Below are positions 52,660 through 64,000 of a stretch of DNA of 64,000 nucleotides, one piece after another (position 1 is the stretch's first letter; every line of letters starts with the position of its first letter). Location of the stretch: NCBI GenBank assembly GCA_947172415.1, contig OX359198.1:2697401-2761400 (forward strand), written 5' to 3'. The notes beneath the pieces were generated by a model. The model was given only the letters and a program-made list of their open reading frames with translations. It did no database searches and had not been told where the DNA came from. Position numbers and translations under genes: made by a program. The DNA comes from Chondrosia reniformis (Eukaryota > Porifera > Demospongiae > Chondrillida > Chondrillidae).

Positions 52660-54575
52660 ATGAATATTACAGGAGTTGATGGGTAGAATATCTTATCAAG
52701 ATATCTATGATTTGATCACTCGTTTGATTGACAGGTGTCACCTCGTCAAGAATCTCATGTTCAAAGTCATGCTCGACTTCCATCGCTACACAGTCGCTAG
52801 CTCCAGTTTTCCAGCTGCAAGATCTTTGCTCCATCTTCAAGTCAGACAGTATATGTTGCATAATTGCAAGGTTTATACAGTGTTCATCAACATAAGGTAA
52901 GATTTTATTAATTCCTAGTTAGCCATACATATAATAGCTATAGCTAGTAATTGATGACCATTCCTAATTAAGGCATTTTATTGGCTACTTCTAAATGCAG
53001 CATTAATGTTTGCAATAATTGTTTTACTTGAAATGGATGCAACACATTATAATGTATGTATGTATGCAGCATGGAGTCTGGCAGGTAAGGGGAAAAAGCA
53101 GAAACATACGACTCCCGTACAACGCAGCCATTAGTATAATGAAAAGAAAGCTTCCTGGGTATGTTTTTGAATGCCTGATAGCTGCAGGGTATGACACACT
53201 TGAAGCAATAGCAAATATGATCATCAGCCATGAAGCAGGAAATACCTTGCAAGTTATTGAGGAGTATATCAATAGCACACACCCAAATGACCCCAAATTT
53301 ATGCAAACTAATGTGACTGCTAGCATGTTCAGGTTTCCTCCTGGCCGCCGTCAAACTATCGAATCATTTGTGAAGGCAATAAAACAGCTTGAGGGATGAA
53401 AAAACAAGACAGGTCAGAAAGAGGGTTACTGAGGCTACCACTGGGCCTAAAGCAAAACTCCACAAAGCGAAGGAGATGCCCACCTACAGGGGTGATTCCA
53501 GTACCTCAGTAGATGCAGCTCCTAGGACTCAAGCTAGCACCTTTCTTACATTTGTCAGCAAGTAGCGAAGTGGCAACGGTTGCAGAAGGACATCAAGCTA
53601 AATGGACTAAAGGAGTATGAACAGTATGAGGTACATGTTCAAGCCCATGAAGTAGATAATATGTTTGCTGCAAGTGTGCCTTGCAAGGTTTGCAACAGAA
53701 ACTATGCCCTTGGACAGAAGGCAGGCGAAGTTATGATTTCAAATTGGACAAAGCACATAAGCAAATGCATTCAGACTTCTAAATGTCACATGGGGGTTAC
53801 AAGAACTATTTGTGACTACTTGCAAATAAGTGAGGCACAAACCTGCTCACTCCCTTCCAGTCCTAACGCAACTGCATCGGTTACGTATACTTCGCCATCT
53901 CCCTATCCCTCCCCTCCATTAGTGCAAGAGTCAAACTTGGTTGCGGTGGAAGAACAACATTTTCGACTTTCCCCTCCCACGTAAAGGGAGGGGGATCAGT
54001 TTTCCATTCTAACTGCACACAATCCACTATAGTTTGTACCACACAGCACAAACCTATTCTTCACTCTTCATCTTCACCACATGACAATCCAGATCTTAGT
54101 CTGCCCCTCTCTCGCACACCCACTGCTGGTACTGCCAGTCCCAGTCTTGGACCTGTTGTGGAACCTAGCCCTAACCTTGGCTTGAAAGTCAACACTAATT
54201 GGTCCCATACAACAACGAAACATATGGCTTTGCTCACTTCAGCATCTGGCCCAAACAATCAAAGATCACTTCTTTCTTCCAGATAGTTAATGATGTGACA
54301 AAGCTGATTGAAGGAACACCTGAAGTAATGGAAGTCTTCCAAGCTGCCCAGTCCCAAAGGCAGGTTGCCAACCTGCATCCATTGTTAAAACATTTGCTGT
54401 TAAATACAGAGAGGAATGCTGAAAAGCTACCCCAACAAAGGAGACATGAGGAGTTGTTAAAGAAGTTTTCCACATCACTCTTCATATATGCTGGTCCTAT
54501 GGCATATGACTTTCCCCCGCAGGTAGGACATGTGCACATAGCAGCCGTAAACAAAATAGCGGCTAAAAAGTAAGC
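52660..54575 (+). pseudogene. Uncharacterised multi-domain repeat element, N-terminal part
   Basis: Several adjoining open segments. 53074-53399 has a SAM-like helical stretch (GYVFECLIAAGYDTLEAIAN). 53410-53565, in another frame, is basic (KTRQVRKRVT). 53580-53984 has a C2HC/BED-like zinc finger (VPCKVC...NWTKHISKC) and a Pro/Ser-rich tail. 54199-54573 has LHPLLKHLLLNTERN, KLPQQRRHEELLKKFSTSLF and GPMAYDF. From memory, proteins with this order are annotated as uncharacterised in sponge and coral genomes. Frames change between segments, so it is a relic or a multi-exon gene. I do not know its function; a transposon-borne gene is likely, given the transposase-like part at 58815-60922. Confidence 0.5.
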
Positions 54576-55319
54576 CTATAATTAACCCATAATTCCTCAC
54601 TTTGTTTTAGAGCGAACATCAAAGCAGAAGATTTAAACAAGAATTAGAAATCTTAAAATTTATGATTTTGTTTTTATTATCCTTGTAAGTTATTTATAGA
54701 TCGAAAAATTAAATAGTCAGTTGGCCATACGAAAAAATGCTTCCGTTGAAAATACGGAGATCTAGATGTCAGTTAAAAGTCTCAGTATTAGTCTCAAAAT
54801 ACTCTTAACATTAAAATAAACTTGTCACCGCGTATACTTTTGAAAGAATACTTTGTTTGTGAAATATGCACTATTTAAGAAATACATTGAAATTTGCGCA
54901 AACACCTGCACATGTCAATAACGGAACAAGCTATCAAAAGTATACACGGTGAAAAATTAGTTTTATCTTTTGTGAACATGTCATTAAATTTTGGGAACCA
55001 AATACCTTTGTTTAGATCTTTGCAATTTCATGCAAGTTCAGTCATACAAAAATTTCTTCATCTGGCTGGTGTCACACTGATGTCATGAGGTTAGAAGGAC
55101 GTCGTCATGAAACATTAGTAATGTAATTTAAATACGTAACCTTACACGTTCTTGATGGTCTATATAATATTTGGAGGGAATTTCGAAGCTATTACACTTA
55201 GAAAAAGTTGGATTGTTGACATCTAAGCCGCCATATATTATAACTTCAAATCATTATTAACTGTAAGTTGTAAATCTTGATATAGTCAATGAAGCTGAAT
55301 AACACTGTTCTCTCTTTAG

Positions 55320-56013
55320 GGTAATCTTTCAGTAAGTGCAGGACGTGTACTGAACTGTGGGTATGCCCGTACAGCTATTAACCCTTTACCGCCCGAAGAC
55401 CACATTTGTGGCTTGAAATTCTTTCAGACCGTTACCGCCCAATAAGTTAAATAATCATACGATCTCTTCAAAATTTATATGTATCAATAGCGCTTACGTA
55501 TAAAAATCTTCGTATAAAATATTATAGGTTTAAACCATAGTATAACTGTATTATAAAAGGAAGAAATTTGTATTATAGGTATACAAATTACGCAAGCGTT
55601 AACGAAAAACGCAGTTTTAAAATGGCCGTTCAAAAGGAGGACCTATTTCCTTGGCGCTTTTTGGTTTTACAGTATTTGTTGCTCTTAATAACTTGAGCAA
55701 AGGTTAGTTGGAGGATTTTATAATTATTAAAGATGAAAATGGACCTTTAAAAGGTTAAACTAGGCAGTTGTTACTCTCGAGCCACAAAAGTGGTCATTGG
55801 GCGGTAAGGGGGGTAACAATTATGCTGTAACGCGGGCGGAAAAGGGTTAACCAGCTTTATGGGAAAGGCCCAGCACAACCTGAGGAAATAAAAAAACAAA
55901 CACAAGGTGATTCTAGTGATGAGTGCAAAAAGACGTTAATACCACTTTGCAGTCCAGATGTGAACCTACTGAGTGTACTAATACAGTAGAGACTGAACAG
56001 ACCATAGGTAGTA
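55320..56013 (+). pseudogene. Uncharacterised element, segment interrupted by two insertions
   Basis: Reading AGT at about 55332, the plus strand encodes SAGRVLNCGYARTAI; after the piggyBac-type MITE (55382-55846) the frame resumes as NQLYGKGPAQPEEIKK. Further on, in another frame, it reads LQSRCEPTECTNTVETEQ up to the insertion point of the IS630-like transposon. Removing one copy of each target duplication leaves the flanks in register, showing both inserted into coding sequence. Between 54576 and 55319 I see no features. Confidence 0.5.
55382..55846. mobile_element. piggyBac-type MITE
   Basis: Ends CCCTTTACCGCCCG and GGGCGGAAAAGGG are bordered by TTAA on both sides (55378-55381, 55847-55850), the piggyBac hallmark. 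Subterminal inverted repeats GACCACATTTGTGGC and GAGCCACAAAAGTGGTC are visible. 465 bp; no transposase. Confidence 0.9.
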
Positions 56014-58812
56014 CGGTGCACCCAACCGTAAACTTCCTAAAAATATTTTAACAATTTTATAGTACTATATTTTCCTAGGTTACCATATATTAAAATATAG
56101 CTTACAATAGCATTTGTTTAGAGATCGAAAAATCGACTCTATCTGCTCAAATTTTATCCGTTGCTATGAAGTACCCGATTAGTTGTCTAGTTCAAGTCAC
56201 ATGACACACGTTACTAGGCGTTATCACGCAGTCAGGAATGTGTTAACGCATTGCTATAGTACGTAGTATAAACAAATAAATTTATCTCAATTCGCTGATT
56301 ACTGCTTTGGAGCAGTAATGCCAAGAAAGAAGAGAAGATCGATTCAACTAAAGGATGCCAGACAAGCCAAACAATCTTGCACAGGTTTGGATGAAAATCG
56401 TTCACAATCGGAGGAAGAAAACGATGCCGATTTTGACGGGAATCAAGACGACGAAATCGTTCTTCACGAGATGAACATTACTCCTCAGCGCACAGAATCT
56501 TGGGAAGAGCATTCCAGTGAAAATCGCCCTCAAATTGAGCCAGAAGTTAGTGAATCCGAAAGTCGCCTAGAAGAAGAAAAGGCCAACATCTAGTAATCAG
56601 CCTGTACCTAATACAACAGAGGAAATGATCAGGGATTGGGCTACTTCATTGGATCGAAATGACAACATGACTGTTGCAATTTGTATTCAGCATGTATTAA
56701 CAATGTATGGAGGGCTTAAGAGAGCAGGAGATGTACTGGGGTACTCAGACAGGACTGTGAGGGAATGGAGACTCAGTCTCACAGAACAGGGATTTCCAGA
56801 TAGCTACCAGGGTAAGTATCAAAGAATACTTCTATGGAGTGATGAAGAGCTTAACCAGAAGGCCACTGAATTCATTCGCACAAATGGAAAGGCAAAAGGC
56901 AAACCCAATTTGACCACTCTTACTTTTTGTGAGTGGGTTAATAGTGACCTGTTGCCCTTCTCCAGTCTGGAGCCACATTACCCTCGAAAGGTTGGCGTGG
57001 AGACTTGTCGCAGATGGATGCATGAATTAAGGTTTGAAATAGTTGATGGAAGGAAGGGGATTTATATTGATGGGCATGAGCGCAAGGATGTGGTAGAGAG
57101 TCGACAAAAGTTTTTTCGTAAGATGATAGTCTTGGGTTTCATCATCAAGAGGAAGCAGAAAAGTCTAAATTAGGATTTCCTGAAGACATTGAATCACCAC
57201 CTTTGGAAACCATTAGCAACACAGTCTTCATTTTCCACGACGAGTCAACCTTTAATGCTAATGAGAATCAAGGTAAATTTTGGGGTGATAGTAGTAGCAA
57301 TTTTATAAAGACTAAGTCCAGAGGGTCTGGTATTAATGTTACTGATTTTATTGAAGAGCATGGGGGGTTCCTAAAGCTTACTATGGAGGAGTATGATCAG
57401 GCTAAGCAGTCCAATCCTAATATTAAATTAGTTGCCAGGACACTTTTAGAGTATGGAGAAAATAGAGATGGGTTTTGGACATCCGATAAATTTTCAAAGC
57501 AAATTCATGAAGCCATAGATATGGCAGAGTATAAGTATCCAAGACAGAGGGGGTATAAGCTGGTGTGGTTGTTTGACCACAGTGGTTGCCACACAGCAAT
57601 GGGTGATGATGCCTTAGTGGCCAAGAGGATGAATTTAGGACCTGGGGGTAAGCAGCCTGCAATGAGGGACACTATTTCGAATGGCCAGGTACAAAAGTTA
57701 GTTGATGAGAGTGGAAGACCTATAGGAGCCCGAGCCTTGCTACAAAAGAGAGGAGTTGATACTAAGGGGTTGAAGTTATCTTTGGGATGGTACATCCCAA
57801 AGATAAGTTCGACGCAGTTATAAGGAATCCTTATTCTATTAGGGTTGAAGTTAGATAACATGCTTGATATTATTAGCAAGTTTCCCGATTTTGCTGGGGA
57901 AAAGTGCCGGTTAGAGCATATACTAAATAATCGTGGTCACGTGTGCATATTTATTCCTAAGTTGCATTGTGAACTCAACCCCATTGAACGTTGCTGGTCA
58001 CAAAGTAAGAGGTACACAAGGGCTTATTGCAATTATACTATAATGGGCCTCAGAAAGACCATTCCAAAGGCCTTAGAAAGCATTATCCTAGACAACATTA
58101 GGAATTATTTTGACCGAGTTAAGCGATACATGTATGGATATTTAGAGGGTCTTCAGGCTGGTACAGAACTTGAACTTAAGGCAACAGAGTTTAAGAAAAC
58201 TTATAGGTCCCATAGGAGGGTTGGTATTCACTCTTAGTTTTTTTAAGTTAAAATATATTTTTTGTAATTAACTAACCATTGTTTACATTAAAAACCACAA
58301 ACAATTTTTTATATATTTTATTTACATTGTGTTTTAAAACTTAGGACGTTTTTCTTTATTTTGGCTCTGTAACTTTGTAGAGGAATCTTTTAGCTATATT
58401 GAACAATGATATCTAATTATTTAAGTGCATTTTCATAGTTCTGAAAATTTTCCAAGAACCCCATATTGTTCTTACAGTGAAAGGAATATCTTCAGAATAG
58501 CACAATGAATCGAAAAAAGCCTCTGTAATTTTATAGGTATTGTTATGGGCAATTGATATATAAAATGATTCTGTTTATATTATAAACAACGCGGTAGTTG
58601 AAATATAAAATACGAAAATGGCCGTTAACTGTATTCAGGGAGATCGCTCTTGAAGATGGTTTATGGTAGCCTGACCAATCGATTTCCACCGTGATGTAGA
58701 TATACTAAAGCTTCTTCGCTGTAAGTTTCAAATCTGTATCTTATTTCTTTCTCGAATTATAGCCACAAAGACGTTGGCGGCCATTTTAGGAAGTTTATGG
58801 TTGGGTGCACGG
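56014..58812 (+). mobile_element. IS630/Tc1-like DNA transposon, 2.8 kb
   Basis: Inverted ends CGGTGCACCCAACCGTAAAC (56014) and GTTTATGGTTGGGTGCACGG (ending 58812) are followed by CTTCCTAAAA / TTTTAGGAAG. TA borders both ends (56012-56013, 58813-58814). It carries one transposase gene and is inserted in the uncharacterised element. Confidence 0.9.
56318..58237 (+). pseudogene. DD-E transposase of the IS630/Tc1-mariner group, three frameshifts
   Basis: Open segments run 56318-56593 (basic then acidic N-terminus), 56625-57173 (helix-turn-helix: GGLKRAGDVLGYSDRTVREW), 57203-57823 and 57845-58237. The catalytic core shows FIFHDESTFNANENQ (first Asp), LVWLFDHSGCH (second Asp), a Gly/Met stretch MNLGPGGKQPAMRDT, and FIPKLHCELNPIERCW (Glu). 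Thus the DDE residues are intact, but frame changes near 56585, 57130 and 57790 break the protein. The HCELNPIE form is typical of a lineage shared by fungi and animals (family knowledge). Close to 600 residues in all. Confidence 0.85.
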
Positions 58813-58814
58813 TA

Positions 58815-60922
58815 AGCCAGTTAGTCAAGTTAGTGCAGACCCATTATTAACATTTAAAGAGCATTTTGGCAAAATTTGTAATCTAAAGAAGTCAGATTTT
58901 GAAAAGAAGAATGTTAAAACCCCATCACTATTTGACAGACATGTTAAAAGGATAATAGCTGCTTTCAACTCTAAATGGGATCCTTCACAAGCCCGAAAAG
59001 AATACATTAAGACTTTTTCATTTAAGAAGTGGCTAGACCTTGATCAATATCACAGAAGGGCCACTCAGTCTCAAAATGTATTGCTTGTACCATGAACCAT
59101 CCAGATCTGCAAGCAGCTATAACTCTCAAAGCGATATTCAACATTGCAGATCAAGAAACTATGGAACTATGGAACACAAAAAGTGACAGAAGAAGAATTT
59201 GTAAAGTGTCACTATCAACTCCTTCTGCATAGCTTCAACTGGTAAGCCTTTTGCTGATATAGCAGTCAAAAACATAGGCATATTTAGAAAAGCTCTAAAA
59301 CAAAAAGAGCAAGCAACAATGAAAATGTGTAAATGGAATGGAACTTAGAATTAGCAAAAAATGCTGTAATAAATGCCCATTCACATGATATAAGCTATTC
59401 TAAACATAAGACTCACTACATACTTCGATAAACCACAATCAATCCCAAGCAGGGTTATGAATAGAACACCCCTCAGTGAAAAAGACTGCCAAAGTTGTGA
59501 AAAGTTTTGTGAAATTGGTGACAAGCTGCATAATTGGGATGCAGCAGATAAATTTTCAGCTACTAACATAGCCAAGCAATTCAATATAAAACGTACAGAT
59601 GCCAGTCACAAAATGTAGCTGCTAGCTTTAGACCTTGAGGCAAATATACCTGATATAAGCCTAAAAGCACCTTAAAGAAATTTGAAAACTCACGGGTGAC
59701 TATGCCAGCACCCTGAATTGCAAAACATTAGAGAAGCAAGGAAAAGAACTGATATAAACCAATGTTATTAGTATTGGAACACCTTGCTGTCCACTACCCG
59801 TTACATACTATAAAAATGGTGAAAAGTGTGCAACTGGCCGCAAGTTTTCCCTCCTTGAAGTTAGAGAAAAATTGCTAGCCAAGGATATAGAACTAATGAG
59901 ATTATACCAGGATAATGAAATTAACAAAATGACCGAGGAGGATATACTGAACTTGATATCAAAAGTAGCTCCAACTGCAATTAGTGACTTTAAAGATTGG
60001 AATTCAGAAGTAATGAAAAGAAAACTGAGGCAATGTCAGCGAAAGTGGGCACTGTGGGTTTGGTCAGACCACTCAGTTCTTCAGGGCTATGTTTTAGTGC
60101 TTTTTGTAGTAGGGATATGATCCCCTTGTGTTCTACACTGACTCAGAACTAGCGGAATCCCACAAAACAAAAATGAATGTACAGGAATTAGTTGAGCAGG
60201 GTGAAATATACATTATGACTCATTGCTCATCATCATCAGCCGACCAAGCTGGATTAACTCCAGAAAGGGTGGCTTGCCTAGACACTTTAAATGATCCTAT
60301 TTTCACTGAAATTGGGATTAAAATCCTTGACACAATACATTTTTTCAAGGGTGACCAACAGTCTGCCTGGTTTGAAGCAGGCATTCAGAGAGATGGTCAC
60401 TATTGTTGCATTGCATGTCATTGCCACACCAATAGCTTTACTAACTACACAAAAGCACATCACAGTAAATTGAGGAGCTTCATGGACATTCAGGAAAAAG
60501 CTACTAGTGGAGTGTTTGGTAAGATTCCAAATCAAGGTTAATTTTTTGGATCACTTAATAGTGAAGAATTGAAAAGGGTATTATTGATCAGAGGTGTATT
60601 TGATTTCCCATCTACCAAAAAGGGGATGGTGGAGGAACTCAAAAGCCACCTACGTGGTGTGCAGAGAGTTCCTGCACTTTTGTTGTTGAATCTCTATGCC
60701 CCCCTAGAGGATATGAATCTGTTTAACTATGAAGTGTTGCCATTTGAGCCCCTTCACGACCTCAAAGGTCACATAGCAAAGTTATTAGATCAACTCCCTA
60801 GTGTAATCACAAATGCTGAGCCATTGTTGTGGAAGAAACAGATTCTACAGTTGACCAAGAAGCAACTAATTCACTGTCAAATGATAGTGAGTTTCGATCT
60901 AAACTGGCAATGCATTACTTAA
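58815..60922 (+). pseudogene. Uncharacterised transposase-like protein, interrupted
   Basis: Segments in several frames: 58815-59095 (FDRHVKRIIAAFNSKWD), 59872-60120 (KRKLRQCQRKWALWVWSDHS), 60128-60541 (VFYTDSELAESHKTKMNVQE, GDQQSAWFEAGIQRDGHYCC, CIACHCH) and 60569-60922 (LRGVQRVPALLLLN, FEPLHDLKGHI). The succession of an aspartate in WSDHS, a Cys/His cluster and the EPLHDLKGH box looks like a DDE-type transposase of an uncatalogued superfamily; the last motif recalls DxxH boxes in Plavaka/KDZ transposases, but I cannot prove it. From memory, homologues are common and unnamed in sponges and corals. It probably belongs with 52660-56013. Confidence 0.5.
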
Positions 60923-61750
60923 AACTGTAGGTTACTATCCATAGTTAAATGACCTGGATGGATTAACAGTGAGTGAAAACACCACCTCAGATGCCTATAA
61001 ACCTTTAGTTTGCTTTTTTAGACAAAAGCTACTGCAAGCTCGTACCAAAATACAACTCCAAATGGTACAATTAGAAAAAGATAAACGTAGAAATCCACGG
61101 AATACAAAACGCTAAAAACAGAATTAAAGAATGCTACCATTCTACTAACACTTCTCATTTAATCACATCGATAGTGCAACTAGCTATGACGCTAGTATAA
61201 ATAATCCAAAATCCTGGTGAATTGAACTATGTAGTTGCACAGATTTGTACAATTTTACCTAATACATGAATGTCATGTTGATTGTGACACCTTTGAATGG
61301 GGGAACCTACTGAATCAGTGTCAGAGACATGCTGAGATTGATTGTGCCCAGTTGGCTTGAATATATCCCCCTCATTGAATAGTCAGCAAGTGGCACTCTG
61401 AGTATCTTAGAAAGTGGTGCTCTTGACACCGCTTTGAATAGTAGGAGAAGTAATTTTGACAAAGATTTTTCTCAAAACAATTAAGCAAACAACAGACTAT
61501 ATCACTAAGCTAAGAGATTACCTCTCCAATGCTAAACATTCCAATTTTTCTAAAAACCATTAAGGCAATAAAAGATTTCACCACACATCTAAGATTAACC
61601 TCGACTAAATAATTACTGCTGGTATTCCTAGTTCAAACCTTCTAATGAATATAATCTACATATATAGTCATTCCAAATTTTTACCTACTTCCTAATATAT
61701 TCTGTAATGTTGTATAACTATGTGAAGTCATATCTATTAAGTCACTAGTC
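60923..61750. other. Region without clear features
   Basis: No gene is seen. A charged open piece near 61020-61110 may be the tail of the preceding element. Part of the LTR of the following retrotransposon may lie here. Confidence 0.4.
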
Positions 61751-64000
61751 AGTTACAGATAATCACTTAAGTGTACTATATATATGTGTGTTTTTATTGT
61801 AAGAGCAAGTTGATTGATTGAGTTACTGCTGTGCACAAGTGATTTCTATGCTGCACGTTTGCCACGGCATTATAGTGAACCCACGATATTACATTTGGCG
61901 ACGGGGATGGCTACCATTGGAAGCTTGTAGGAGTTTGATCCAGAAGTAGAGTCAGTATCGTCCTATTTAGAGCGGGTCCAGTTCTTTATGGCCGCGAATA
62001 GAGTTGTCACAGAAAACAGAGTCGCTGTCTTACTAAGTGTTATTGGCAACAAAGCGTATGGGTTACTACGCAATTTACTTTCGCCTAACAAACTAGCTGA
62101 ACAGAGCTACAATACCCTGGTTAGTGCCTTACAGAAACATTTCGAGCCCAAACCGATTGTCATTGCCGAACGATTTCATTTTTATCGGCAGGTGCAAGGG
62201 TCAGGAGAGTCAATCGCCGCTTATCTTGCAGAACTTAAAAGATTAAGCCGTGATTTTGCCTTTCAGGGTCATCTAGAGGAAGCGTTACGGGACCAACTTG
62301 TGTGTGGCTTACGGTCGCCCAGTATCCAAAAGCGCCTTCTAGCTGAAGCTGACTTGACATATGCCAAAGCGGTCGATCTTGCCTTGGGAATGGAAGCTGC
62401 AGATAAAAATTTGCTCCATGCAGCTTCATCAACCTGATAGCAGTAGTGTCCATGTTCTTGCTGGTCGCAGGACATCAGGTCCACGTTTCATTTGGACAAC
62501 AAGGCATGGAAAACAATCAGCAGCATGGAAAACAGGCACCCAAGGTGGCTTCAGTGAAATCATGTCAGAGATGTGGAGCCACTAATCATTCTGGATACCA
62601 AAGTAAATTCCAGCAAACAATATGTCATTACTGCCACAAGAAAGGTCATTTGGCCAAGGTGTGTAGGTCCAAAAAAGCTGGCTCCCAAAAGTCTGGTCAA
62701 CAACGACATCATCATGTGGTGATAAACTCATTACAGCAGCAAGGGGAGGCCAATTTGAGTGAGTCAAGCCTCCCACTCCTTCATCTAAAGGAACCTCAGC
62801 ATGCAGCAACGAAGCCCCTCACCATCGATGTCCAGATTAATGGAATTGATATAACCATGGAGGTGGACACAGGAGCAGCTGTATCTGTCATGTCCTGGAC
62901 ACAACAACTGGAATTATTTCCCACAGCTCAGCTAAAGAAATCCAGCCTCGTTCTCAGGACATACTAGCTGAGCCACTTAGAGTTGTTGGCGAAATGACGG
63001 TGAAGGTGACTTACAATAACCAATTGTATACACTCCCACTACTTGTGGTAGAGGGAGAGGGCCCAGCATTGTTTGGACATGATTGGTTTGCGCACATAAG
63101 ACTGGACTGGGCACGAATTGCACACGTCTCACCCTCACCAGAGTTGCAACAACTTCTGGAACAGCATGCAGCCCTTTTCAAGGAGGAGTTAGGGACAGTC
63201 ACAGGGAAGAGAATATCCCTCAGAATCAAGGAGGGAGCCCAGCCAAAATTTTTCAGGCCACGCCAAGTACCTTTGGTAATTAAGGGTGCCATCGGCAAGG
63301 AGCTTGAGCGCTGGAGTCCAGTGGCATCCTAGAAAGAGTGGACCACAATGAATGGGCAACCCCTATTGTACCAGTTCCAAAGAGGGATGGTACAATTCGT
63401 ATTTGTGGAGATTACAAGGTCTCAGTAAATCCAGCATTGATAGTTGATCAGCACCCATTGCCCAGTGCTGAAGAAATTTTCGCATCACTGTCAGGTGGTC
63501 AAAAGTTCACAAAGCTAGATCTTTTACAGGCATACCACAACTTTTATTGACGGAGGAGGCTAAGTCAATATTAACCATAAACACCCACAAGGGGTTATAT
63601 AGGTATACACGCCTACCATTTGGAATTGCTTCAGTCCCAGCCATCTTTCAAAAGACGATGGATATCCTGTTGCAGGGGGTACCAAATGCCTTATGCTACA
63701 TTGATGATATCATTATCACAGGACAAGATGATAAGGCTCACTTGCAGACTCTGCAGGAAGTCCTCAAAAGGTTGCATTCACATGGCTTCCGTTTGAAGAA
63801 ATCCAAATGTGTTTTCTTGGGGAAGGCTGTGGAGTACCTAGGGCACCAAATTGATGCAACTGGAATTCATCCTACAGTTGACAAGTTGGTTGCCATATAT
63901 GATGCACCCTCTCCACAAAATATCACTGAACTACGTTCATATTTGGGACTTCTCAATTACTATGGGAAGTTTGTGCCTCATCTGGCCACCTTGGTACAGC
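61751..64000 (+). mobile_element. Ty3/gypsy LTR retrotransposon, 5' part, broken
   Basis: The 5' LTR probably ends near 61893, where TTTGGCGACGGGGAT begins, a primer-binding/leader sequence typical of many Ty3/gypsy elements. Parts in order: gag with a capsid-like helical domain (about 61.9-62.4 kb), a zinc-knuckle region (about 62.55-62.7 kb), an aspartic protease (VDTGAAVSVMS, about 62.85 kb) and the reverse transcriptase (about 63.3-64.0 kb, with YIDDIIIT). The rest lies beyond the window, so the 3' LTR and age cannot be judged. It is a fossil with a handful of breaks. Confidence 0.88.

Noticed and set aside
53024-53354. Minus-strand frames opposite the SAM-like segment
   Set aside because: They are shadows of the plus-strand coding frame, which has the coherent SAM-like pattern.

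Overview
The window reads as gene-poor, AT-rich, intron-rich animal DNA. Its one clear host gene is a RAF-family protein kinase on the plus strand. I reconstruct 18 coding exons from 5891 to 51483 whose splice phases agree throughout and give an uninterrupted 823-residue protein. The BRAF-like layout (BRS-like segment, coiled coil, RAS-binding domain, C1, Ser/Thr-rich hinge, kinase, C-terminal 14-3-3 motif), together with the mix of repeats (Penelope-like elements, palindromic foldback repeats, pogo, Tc1, piggyBac and IS630-type DNA transposons), suggests a non-bilaterian animal, most likely a demosponge similar to Amphimedon. The species is an inference, not something I can prove from sequence.

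Layout. 1-5.4 kb: repeats, a 648-bp element with 110-bp inverted ends that carries a RecQ-helicase fragment, a first exon of an unrelated type II membrane protein on the minus strand flanked by inverted tRNA-Ser-like SINE copies, and a decayed LINE. 5.9-51.5 kb: the RAF gene. Its introns carry a second RecQ-fragment element (10.8-11.5 kb), a reverse-transcriptase relic (12.4-13.7 kb), a dense block of nested palindromes (14.2-17.3 kb), Penelope-like remnants (17.6-19.0, 31.6-32.5 and 35.6-36.7 kb), a full-length but dead Tc1 element (20.2-21.5 kb), several MITEs bounded by TA, two families of unclassified repeats, a LINE (39.2-40.6 kb), and two pogo/Tigger-type transposons (43.2-44.7 and 46.1-47.1 kb). 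51.6-52.5 kb: another foldback repeat and a minisatellite. 52.6-60.9 kb: pieces of a large, multi-domain, transposase-like element of a family I cannot name, interrupted by a piggyBac-type MITE and by an IS630/Tc1-like transposon. About 61.8-64.0 kb: the 5' part of a broken Ty3/gypsy LTR retrotransposon that runs off the window.

How it fits together. The RAF exons are short and well conserved while the introns act as a landing ground for mobile DNA; one repeat ends only 13 bases before the exon that encodes the DFG motif. The most unusual mobile DNA is a family with 9-bp target-site duplications and long self-complementary ends: two members carry the same RecQ-helicase fragment, and a 56-bp member is little more than a hairpin inserted in a Penelope reverse transcriptase. 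The large element at 52.6-60.9 kb is the best candidate for an undescribed system.
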